39,898 nt of DNA from positions 1,690 through 41,587 of the forward strand of contig NZ_KB890454.1 of NCBI RefSeq assembly GCF_000373105.1. Direction: 5' to 3'. The DNA comes from Neolewinella persica DSM 23188. Lineage in GTDB: Bacteria > Bacteroidota > Bacteroidia > Chitinophagales > Saprospiraceae. The notes under the pieces are model-generated. The model was given only the letters and a program-made list of their open reading frames with translations, did not search any database and was not told the DNA's origin. Shown one piece after another: positions 24,529 through 30,916 of this stretch (position 1 is its first letter; the number at the start of each line of letters is the position of its first letter). The position numbers were made by a program, and so were the translations under genes.

Positions 24529-24877
24529 GGGGGTAATTTAGTGTTGGCATGCGGGATAGAAACTAGTTTAACTAGCTGGATAGAGCAAATTGATCATCAC
24601 GCATTTATAAAAGGATTGGATGAATTATAATTTCTACCGCAGAACATCTTTACCCAGGGCGTGGGCTCCCCGTAAAAAGCAGCGTTGAATCTTGCATCTT
24701 TGCATCAGGTAACTTCCTGTATCCTCTCCTAGGATCTCAAAAAGCAAACAGAAGGGGTGACTTAATTAATTTTTGTGCTGAATACAGATTAGTTGAGTTT
24801 ATCGGAGTCTGAGGTAACTCAGGTTTTGACTGGAGAAGTTACTCCAGAATGAATCTGCCTGACTTAAGTAAAATTCC
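24529..24877. other. AT-rich intergenic region
   Basis: 349 bases, visibly more AT-rich than the flanking regulator gene. Contains TTGAATCTTGCATCTTTGCA near 24685 with GCATCTTTGC resembling a -7 element, but it is 180 bases before the next ATG. Otherwise I see nothing interpretable. Confidence 0.4.
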
Positions 24878-25621
24878 ATGAAAAGTAAACTAGACATCCG
24901 TTTTTACATAGTCATACTTGCGATCATACAATGCACGATCAGTGGATGTAAAGAAGATCCGGTCATGGAGGAAATAATTATGGAAGAGGAAGAAGACTTG
25001 TGTCCGTTTTCAATTACTCCGGATACGTTTTTTCTTACTGATGAGACTTTAGCAAAATTCCCTTATGACTTGGATGAGCCCGTAAACTCAGTGTATTACA
25101 CAGACTCGACAGGCAATCTGTTTTTAGCTGATTTCCCGCGCAGTACTTCTTATTTCTCAAGAGGATTTTTCCCGAATACTGTTCCGTGTAATTATGACGC
25201 TTCTCAGGAGATAAGCATTACCGGGAAGTATCAGGCTGTTGAAGCAGAGATTCATATTGATGGACTAGGAATTATGTTTTCGCTTTGTTATCGGGTTAGG
25301 CAGAACATTGAAAGGTACGAAGAGCGGATTTCCAAAGAATACGGAAGTATATTCGTCACATCACTTCTGGACGCTGATGCCCCTTATTTTCTAAGGCCGA
25401 TACCCCAGATAGGTTTTACGACAAACAATAACAACTGGCTAACCGTTGACCCAAATCCGACGCTTCCTGCTGATGAAGTTGTATTAAACGGTAAGTCCTA
25501 CTTCGATGTCTACACCAGTGATATCGGGCAAGACAAGTTTTTGATATACTACAATTACCAACTTGGCCTTGTGGGGTTTGAGGATCAAAGGGATGGAATA
25601 GTATATACTTTGGTGGAGTAA
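24878..25621 (+). CDS. Hypothetical lipoprotein
   Basis: A 247-residue protein starting MKSKLDIRFYIVILAIIQCTISGC, with a lipobox Cys at about 24, then a run of acidic residues (MEEIIMEEEEDL). The mature part has short beta-rich stretches (SVYYTDSTGNLFLADFP, FLIYYNYQLGLVGFEDQRDG) and four Cys. No family was recognised. Its AT-rich codons (ATA, AGA, TTA frequent) contrast with the neighbours, which suggests recent acquisition. The lipoprotein is probably anchored in the outer or inner membrane; function unknown. Confidence 0.7.
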   Translation: MKSKLDIRFYIVILAIIQCTISGCKEDPVMEEIIMEEEEDLCPFSITPDTFFLTDETLAKFPYDLDEPVNSVYYTDSTGNLFLADFPRSTSYFSRGFFPNTVPCNYDASQEISITGKYQAVEAEIHIDGLGIMFSLCYRVRQNIERYEERISKEYGSIFVTSLLDADAPYFLRPIPQIGFTTNNNNWLTVDPNPTLPADEVVLNGKSYFDVYTSDIGQDKFLIYYNYQLGLVGFEDQRDGIVYTLVE

Positions 25622-25745
25622 CGCCGCTTTTGTGAACCATTACTGTGCCTTGTTAATAGAGAAACAAACTTTAGGACGCCATTCGTCAGAAACGCTTTCC
25701 TCGCTGTAAGCTTCCCCATTATCCAAAACAAGCCAAAAGCCAAAA

Positions 25746-25922
25746 ATGATCAGAATAATACTAATACTAGCCATCTTCGGAGTAACATTTATAATAGTCA
25801 AGTTCATAATGTCACTGGTCACAGATAAAAGCTGCCCAAGTTGTAATGGTCAGGGCTACTGGAGAGGAACCAGAGGGGATAATAATTTCTGTGAAGACTG
25901 CAATGGCAGCGGTCTAAAGTAA
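25746..25922 (+). CDS. Small membrane protein with DnaJ-like zinc-finger motif
   Basis: 58 codons, MIRIILILAIFGVTFIIVKF then IMSLVTDK, followed by CPSCNGQGYW and CEDCNGSGL. The two CxxCxGxG-like motifs match a single zinc-binding pair of the DnaJ cysteine-rich type. An N-terminal hydrophobic helix anchors it to the membrane, with the zinc finger after it. No DnaJ domain is present. It is 124 bases after the lipoprotein gene in the same AT-rich block and may be co-transcribed with it. It is small, so coding status is supported mainly by the well-preserved double motif and the coherent helix; conservation was not checked. Confidence 0.65.
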   Translation: MIRIILILAIFGVTFIIVKFIMSLVTDKSCPSCNGQGYWRGTRGDNNFCEDCNGSGLK

Positions 25923-25930
25923 ATATCAGT

Positions 25931-26010
25931 GGGCGTAAACCAAATTGTCGCGCTGACCGGTAGCACTGGAGTGCTTACGTCGGGTCAGCGCGACAATTTG
26001 GGTTACGCCC
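25931..26010. repeat. Long inverted repeat / hairpin, 28-bp arms
   Basis: Left arm 25931-25958 starts GGGCGTAAACC and ends CGCTGACC; right arm 25983-26010 starts GGTCAGCGCG and ends TTACGCCC. The arms pair over 27 of 28 positions. The 24-base loop holds an inner AGCACT-GG-AGTGCT hairpin. It lies nine bases after the small zinc-finger gene. It is unusually long for an intrinsic terminator and lacks a T-tract. It could be an insertion-sequence remnant, a MITE or a structured RNA end. Confidence 0.85.
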
Positions 26011-26161
26011 AGATCAGTTTGAGTGCAGAAATGCTTTAGGTAATACTGAATACTATCAATATCGGCTAAACAGGGCAATGACACTTACACCAGCCTTTGT
26101 TGAAAACATCAGCGCCCAGCTATCAAAAAATCATCATCGCCCCCGGCCCCCCTCCCAACCG

Positions 26162-27817
26162 CTACCGCACACACCGACAATTAATGCCTTCGGCATTATA
26201 ACGCTCCACCGCAACCTCGCCAATATTCAATCGCATAACGTAGCGCCCTGAACTCGTTACAGTAGCGTATATTGGCCGGTCAAGAAGGGGTTCATAAAAT
26301 GCATTGCTCAGCCGAGCAAAAGCACCACTAGAAGTCCACATAAATTCTGAACTGCTAATGATCCCGCCGGCAAACTGACTGGCTTGATCTAGGCTGGGCA
26401 CCCCCCAATTGGAAAAACCGTCTTCGGTCAGAGTGCGGCAACGGTTCGCGCAGGCGGGATAGCTAATGTTCGGCACCTCACTGCTCAGTGCACTCGGAAA
26501 TTGGCTCTGTTGTTCCATTTGCTCCCCCACGAAATTTTCGAGGTAACGACGGTTGACCGCGTGCTGCGGCCCCGCCGGATCCCCCAAATTTACGATCCGC
26601 AGGTCCGCCATGTTCACGTCCTGGCGGAATCGGAAAGTCCCGTCGTTCTGGACATCGAAAATGTCTTCGGAGGCACCAAAACTGTTCCCCGAACGCTGCA
26701 AGCGCAGCCGTCCGGATTCATTGACCATCCGGAAATCCTGGCCGATGGAATAGAGGTCTATACTGGCCGGGCCGTTGGTGCTTTCCACCCGGATCCGCTG
26801 GTCGTCCACGCCCCTTACGTGGATTTTTTCCGCAGCACCGCTAAAATTACCGACCGCCATCCGCCCGCTCGGCGTCAGAAACAACACGCCTTCCCCTTCC
26901 TCCTCGCCGAGATCGCTGCCGGTACGAAATGACAAAGCCCCCTGGCGGTTAACCATTCGCCAATCCGCCAACGCATTCCCCTCGCCCCGTAGCAGGTCGA
27001 CGTAAGAACTTTGCGTACCGGTAGAGCGGATACTGAGGCCTACCTCTCCGGGGTCCTGCAGTGCGAGTCTACTCTGCGGGTCGAGTGTTCCGATGCCAAC
27101 GTTGCCGGAGGAAGTGACCGTCATCTGGTCATTCGGCTCACCAGATTCACCGGTGAAGTTATCGGAAGTCGACTGAAATTTGAGCCGCCCGCCGTCGTTG
27201 ATCATCCGGAAATCGGTAGAGGAAAAGGCACTGCTCCTGATCAATTCCAGGCCGACGATGCTTGCACCAAAGGTAGTACTTGCCACACGGAGAAACTGAT
27301 CGTCGGGTCCAGCCAAATGTAACAAACGGTCCGGAGCATCCGTGCCAATGCCAACGTTTCCGTCTTCGTAAATAGCATCGTCGCCTTCCTTTGTCCATAC
27401 TTTGGCGTCCAGGCTGGTGCCTGCGGCCAGCGCGTAGGGGACTGCCTGAAAAGGCGTTGTGGGGAGGGTCACACTTTCACCTTCTATATCCATGGTAAGT
27501 TCCAGAAAGAGCGGCGTTGTTGTCCAGTCAATGTCGGCGAAACCAGTAGGGTTGCCCTGCCCGATGACCAGGTGTAGCAGTCCAAATTTATCCGTACTTA
27601 CGTCAATAAACCGTTCGGTGTAGACCGTCGCTCCGTTCGTGGGAGCGTCTTTGATCCGCACGCCTACGGTCATGGAGTATTCTGCCAGGATCTGACCGGC
27701 ATCGTCGCGGGCGATGGCCTGGTAATTGATGCCCTGAGGGATCTGAGGAATTGGTGTATCCTGAGCGAATGCTGTTATGGTGATCAGGAAAAAGGTAAAA
27801 GCTAGCAGATATTTCAT
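26162..27817 (-). CDS. Surface or tail-fibre-like protein with GINYQAIARD N-terminal domain
   Basis: A 551-residue protein with signal peptide MKYLLAFTFFLITITAFAQ. Residues about 28-140 (GINYQAIARDDAGQIL, PFQAVPYALAAGTS) form a domain common in Bacteroidota secreted proteins. Then come fibre-type repeats: NVGIGTDAPDRLLHL, NVGIGTLDPQSRLAL, and three DFRMIND/DWRMVNR/DFRMVNE-type units. The C-terminal region (WGVPSLDQASQFAGG, FMWTSSG, AEGINCRCVR) resembles the Fibrobacter-type major paralogous or Lcl-like ending. No T9SS sorting domain is visible. It is the last gene of a three-gene minus-strand operon, 18 bases after the previous stop. Adhesive or structural role inferred. Confidence 0.72.
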   Translation of the reverse strand: MKYLLAFTFFLITITAFAQDTPIPQIPQGINYQAIARDDAGQILAEYSMTVGVRIKDAPTNGATVYTERFIDVSTDKFGLLHLVIGQGNPTGFADIDWTTTPLFLELTMDIEGESVTLPTTPFQAVPYALAAGTSLDAKVWTKEGDDAIYEDGNVGIGTDAPDRLLHLAGPDDQFLRVASTTFGASIVGLELIRSSAFSSTDFRMINDGGRLKFQSTSDNFTGESGEPNDQMTVTSSGNVGIGTLDPQSRLALQDPGEVGLSIRSTGTQSSYVDLLRGEGNALADWRMVNRQGALSFRTGSDLGEEEGEGVLFLTPSGRMAVGNFSGAAEKIHVRGVDDQRIRVESTNGPASIDLYSIGQDFRMVNESGRLRLQRSGNSFGASEDIFDVQNDGTFRFRQDVNMADLRIVNLGDPAGPQHAVNRRYLENFVGEQMEQQSQFPSALSSEVPNISYPACANRCRTLTEDGFSNWGVPSLDQASQFAGGIISSSEFMWTSSGAFARLSNAFYEPLLDRPIYATVTSSGRYVMRLNIGEVAVERYNAEGINCRCVR

Positions 27818-27835
27818 GGCTATGGGAGGTTTGTG

Positions 27836-28612
27836 TTATCGAAGAATGATGAGGCCGTTTTCGCTGCCCGTGGAGGTGCGAATCCGGTAGGGATAGCTGC
27901 CCGCTGGCAACATACTGAGGTCAATTTCGGCGGTGGGTCCTGGGGCTAAATCCTGCTGTCGGAGTAAGCGGCCGGCAGCATCAAACAGCTGCCAGTTAAT
28001 TTGGCCGGTCTGGCCAGATGCAGAGATGATCCACCGCAGCCACCCAGCGCTTGGGTTGGGATAAAAGCGGATGAGTTGTCCGTTGTTGTCCGCAGAACGG
28101 TCAATCGTTTGTAGCGGGCTCAGGGTGACGGCACCGTCTACATCGAACTGCCGAATCCGGTAATACAGCAGGGCTGCCGGATAGCTTTCATCGATCCATT
28201 GGTAGTCAGCGGTGTTCCCGTTCCTGACGTTCAGTCGGGTCAAAAAATCAAAGCTCGTACCGTCCGAGCTGCGCTCAACGTCAAAATGAGATTCGCGGCC
28301 AGTTTGCGCGACCAGCCAGTTCAAGCGGTTACGTTTGCCATCGGCGATAGCGGTAAAGGATAGCCATTCCACCGGGAGGACTACGGAAAAAGTGTTGGGT
28401 TGCTGAAACCCCTGGGTGAGGAATTCCATATTGCCAATCCCTGGCGTCTGGACGCCAACGATGGGCTCGCCAAGGGAAAAACTTAGGTGAATACTGCCTG
28501 CTGTCACACTACTGCCGCCACTTCCAATCAGCACTGGTGTCAGGCTTTGGGCGCTGCCGCAGGTGCACAGGAGGATGGTTAGGAGCAGGGTTTGGATTAA
28601 GCGATGTCTCAT
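27836..28612 (-). CDS. Secreted protein with T9SS type A sorting domain
   Basis: A 258-residue protein from ATG 28612 (MRHRLIQTLLLTILLCTCG is a signal peptide; upstream ATGs overlap the preceding gene). The middle (WLSFTAIADGKRNRLNWLVA, HFDVERSSDGTSF, YYRIRQFDVDG) is a fibronectin-III-like beta-sandwich common before sorting domains. The C-terminal 75 residues, LIRFYPNPSAGWLRW then LFDAAGRLLRQQDL and LPAGSYPYRIRT, form the T9SS type A sorting domain that directs export and surface anchoring. It starts one base after the upstream stop. The signal region holds a one-mismatch copy of the GC-rich motif (28550). Confidence 0.88.
   Translation of the reverse strand: MRHRLIQTLLLTILLCTCGSAQSLTPVLIGSGGSSVTAGSIHLSFSLGEPIVGVQTPGIGNMEFLTQGFQQPNTFSVVLPVEWLSFTAIADGKRNRLNWLVAQTGRESHFDVERSSDGTSFDFLTRLNVRNGNTADYQWIDESYPAALLYYRIRQFDVDGAVTLSPLQTIDRSADNNGQLIRFYPNPSAGWLRWIISASGQTGQINWQLFDAAGRLLRQQDLAPGPTAEIDLSMLPAGSYPYRIRTSTGSENGLIILR
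28550..28566 (-). repeat. Possible ninth copy of the GC-rich motif, one mismatch
   Basis: Minus-strand GCACCTGCGGCAGCGCC differs from the consensus at one base. It lies in the signal peptide of the type A sorting-domain gene, in a reading frame different from copies 3 and 4, so its coding output is CTCGSA rather than APAAA. Confidence 0.5.
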
Positions 28613-28613
28613 C

Positions 28614-29270
28614 TTAATTGGCATTTGTTGCAAGGTTATCCAGGACGTAAGGGCAGCTGTCTTCCGCCCTGAAACGGACCGTTTTCAAGGTCTCGATCTG
28701 GTTGCCCAGTAAAGGCATCTTGGCCCATTCCCGGCCGTTACCGATTTCTTCACTGACCGCTATGTCGGCGTAGGAAGTACTACCGTTGGTTCCCTGGATG
28801 ATGAAAACCACCGTGAACTGATGGACGACATCGGTCTGGAAATTGAATTGTGGCGGAGGTGTCGCGTTGCTGGACAGGACCTCCAAATCGTTTGCGTCAA
28901 AATGAAGCGTAAGCACGACCTCGTCGTCTTCATTCAGGAAGTCGATTAAGGTGTTAGCCGAAGGAGAGTTCACCTGAATTCCCTTCCAGCTTACGATGTA
29001 GCGACCGAAGGCATCGTGGTCCGCGAGCTCAAAATCAACCCGGTTGTTGATCCGTAAAGACTGGTTGGTAAGCTGGGGTTCCTGGACGGGGATCACCGTT
29101 GGGTGAACGAGGGCAATTCGATCACCATCCGGTTCGCCCGGGATGCTTCCCTGGAGGTTGGTGTTGATAATGTTAGGAGAACGACCGTCAAAGTCATCGC
29201 GTAACAGTGTTGTCAGGCAGCCGCTTGAGGTGATCAGCAGCAAGCACATGAAGGCATATAATCGGTACAT
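28614..29270 (-). CDS. Lipoprotein of unknown function (first gene of the surface operon)
   Basis: A 218-residue protein from ATG 29270 (MYRLYAFMCLLLITSSGC, lipobox Cys 18); the ORF extends 13 codons upstream but that would hide the signal. The rest has a lectin-like beta-strand pattern: DDFDGRSPNIINTNLQGSIPG, VDFELADHDAFGRYIVSWKG, VVLTLHFDANDLEVL. It ends in FRAEDSCPYVLDNLATNAN. It is followed one base after its stop by the T9SS protein gene. Possibly a surface carbohydrate-binding protein; no family was recognised. Confidence 0.72.
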   Translation of the reverse strand: MYRLYAFMCLLLITSSGCLTTLLRDDFDGRSPNIINTNLQGSIPGEPDGDRIALVHPTVIPVQEPQLTNQSLRINNRVDFELADHDAFGRYIVSWKGIQVNSPSANTLIDFLNEDDEVVLTLHFDANDLEVLSSNATPPPQFNFQTDVVHQFTVVFIIQGTNGSTSYADIAVSEEIGNGREWAKMPLLGNQIETLKTVRFRAEDSCPYVLDNLATNAN

Positions 29271-29459
29271 GGGAATGGGTGGTTGGTTATTCCACAAAGC
29301 TGCGGCCAACGGCCTCCGGACCGATGATACTTAGGTTGCAAAGGCTTATACTGGGGTTGTATTTTGGGGTTAGTACAGTGTAAACTAAGTTTGTTGACTT
29401 AGGTGTGGTGGATTTTGTCGGCTAACGACGTCGCCAAAAAGCAACACTTTTTTACGTTC

Positions 29460-29756
29460 AGGGCGAGTGGGCTATGCCCCGAGTGTACATAACAAATTGC
29501 ACAAATTGAAGCTTTTCGGTCCGGACGCCCGCGGGGCCCTTAGCCTTCTCACTGCTACGCAGCTTCAGGCACGGGACGCCACGGGGTCCTAACTCGCTCA
29601 GGACCCATAGCGTCGGCCAAACCCTGAAGCGGAGCGGAGGGGTTGGTTGACCTACGGGCGTCCGAACTCATCCACTAAGTGACTATTACTAACCGGTTGT
29701 GCATTTCGTTATACACACATGCCCCGAGATTTCTCGGGGCATAGCCCACTCGCCCT
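29460..29756. repeat. 297-bp nested inverted-repeat element
   Basis: Perfect 24-bp terminal arms (29460-29483 and 29733-29756; AGGGCGAGTGGGC outermost) enclose further nested pairs. These are GTGTACATAACAAATTGCAC (29483-29502) against its imperfect partner near 29698-29718, CGGACGCCCG (29522) with CGGGCGTCCG (29655), GCTTCAGG (29562) with CCTGAAGC (29623), and GGGTCCT (29584) with AGGACCC (29600). All share nearly one centre, so a single strand could fold into one long hairpin. A second small hairpin, ATGCCCCGAG-ATTT-CTCGGGGCAT, lies in the right arm. A MITE-like element, a structured RNA or an oversized recombination site are possible. Confidence 0.85.
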
Positions 29757-29835
29757 AAGGGATGGCCTTCATCATTTGAGGCTAAAATTCACCAGTGCCT
29801 GTTATGTTGACATATTTAAATTACACTGTATTAGT

Positions 29836-29926
29836 GGATCGTTTCAGAAGTTTACAGCGTTAATTGATTACCTGTAAAGGTAAGCCTCGTCCGCACGGGG
29901 TAAGTCACAAACTTCTGAAACGATCC
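29836..29926. repeat. 91-bp inverted repeat, 18-bp perfect arms
   Basis: GGATCGTTTCAGAAGTTT at 29836-29853 is the exact complement of 29909-29926. The 55-base loop contains a TACCTGTAAAGGTA mini-hairpin. Pairing continues imperfectly a few bases outside (AGTGG/CCGCT). No coding content. Confidence 0.85.
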
Positions 29927-30014
29927 GCTGGGTTTACCGGTAAGCATTATCCTTAGGCTCCAGGGTTTGGATGTTGATGCAGACCAGAACCTTGCTTTTC
30001 AGGTCTCTTCCCCT

Positions 30015-30031
30015 GTACCTGCGGCCCCGCC
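30015..30031 (+). repeat. Dispersed GC-rich motif, degenerate copy 6
   Basis: GTACCTGCGGCCCCGCC: two mismatches to the consensus, preceded by TCTTCCCCT as in copies 3 and 4. 19 bases downstream of the stop of the membrane-protein gene. Confidence 0.65.
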
Positions 30032-30049
30032 CTGATGATCGGTATTCGC

Positions 30050-30583
30050 CTACCTGGCGAGATAATGAAACTCCCGCTCCAGCTCCTTTTTCATACGCCT
30101 GACGGCGTACCGGGCCATGAAAAATGGTATCCAAAACATCAATGCCGCATGCGGAATCAGGAATAAAGCCATGTAGAAAGGAAAGTCTGAATTGGCAGTA
30201 GAAACCAACAAAATCATAATTGCAAACAAGAGGTAGAATCCAGTAATGGCGATGATAAATATCTTCAATGATTTACCGATACCGTGTATCTTACTGGTGA
30301 TGGTCAGGCAATCCCGATTCTGGACAAATTTTCCGGTAACGTAGGCCATACTAAAATTCGGCTCGAACATTTTTCGGCGTCTTCTGATCTCAAACCCTTC
30401 CGATGTGACCTTGCCAATGAAATCATTTTCGCTGGAAGAAAAAGCCTCGAAGGGGTTGCCAATGGCACCGGTAGATCCCTCGTCAACCACCTTGCGCAAA
30501 CGTTTGGAGAATTCCATTTTATCCATCTCCAGCTCGGTAGTATGGTAGCCGATAAGCTTATATTTTTCGAGGAGGTTGTCCAT
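30050..30583 (-). CDS. Predicted membrane protein, function unknown
   Basis: 177 residues from ATG 30583 (MDNLLEKYKLIGYHTTELEM). The ORF extends to 30688 but a -7-like TACCTTGG lies inside that extension (30631-30624), and the extension lacks features of a real N-terminus. The first about 100 residues are soluble and basic (EIRRRRKMFEP), then two adjacent hydrophobic helices (FIIAITGFYLLFAIMILLV; FPFYMALFLIPHAALMFWIP) and a basic tail (YAVRRMKKELEREF) on the inner side. No family was recognised. It stands alone, between repeat-rich intergenic regions. Confidence 0.65.
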   Translation of the reverse strand: MDNLLEKYKLIGYHTTELEMDKMEFSKRLRKVVDEGSTGAIGNPFEAFSSSENDFIGKVTSEGFEIRRRRKMFEPNFSMAYVTGKFVQNRDCLTITSKIHGIGKSLKIFIIAITGFYLLFAIMILLVSTANSDFPFYMALFLIPHAALMFWIPFFMARYAVRRMKKELEREFHYLAR

Positions 30584-30916
30584 TGTCGCAGGGAGGATTG
30601 GATTTTTATTGGTTACGGTTAGCCCAAGGTATAGAATATCAATGATATTTGGTCTGGTTGAAAGACGGAGGGCGGAGAACAATTCCATTAGATGCTAACT
30701 GATAAGCCGTCGGACGGAGTTTTTACCGACTGCGTCAGGTAAAAACGATCCGTCAGACAACGAAGAATAGCTTGGGTAATGTGCATTGATTATCGGATTT
30801 TCCCCGGCAATACGCTATTTCATTCTTGAAGACACCAATCCTTTTCGCGGCATTCGTTTATTTTAGTTCAGCTAACTTTAGCCCACCGGTACGCAATTTA
30901 TTTGCGGCAGTTTAAG
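30584..30916. other. Divergent intergenic region
   Basis: 333 bases between the divergent membrane-protein and T9SS type B genes. It contains the hairpin at 30709-30758 and a TAACTTTA -7-like element at 30873, which could drive the T9SS gene with a 36-base leader. No gene seen. Confidence 0.5.
30709..30758. repeat. Hairpin GTCGGACGGAGTTTTTACC / GGTAAAAAC
   Basis: The left arm (30709-30727) and right arm (30738-30758) pair around a ten-base loop with one mismatch and a two-base bulge. It is 120 bases upstream of the membrane-protein start. Terminator or repeat remnant; no further copy seen. Confidence 0.6.

Larger units (their letters stand above)
29271..30049. other. Gene-free region with two large inverted-repeat elements
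   Basis: Nearly 780 bases separate two minus-strand genes. No credible gene is present. It contains a 297-bp nested inverted repeat (29460-29756), a second 91-bp hairpin (29836-29926) and a degenerate copy of the GC-rich motif (30015). Confidence 0.75.

Noticed and set aside
26565..26580. CTGCGGCCCCGCC in the fibre-like gene as a motif copy
   Set aside because: Only about 13 of 17 bases match, all within a GC-rich coding stretch; chance is plausible.
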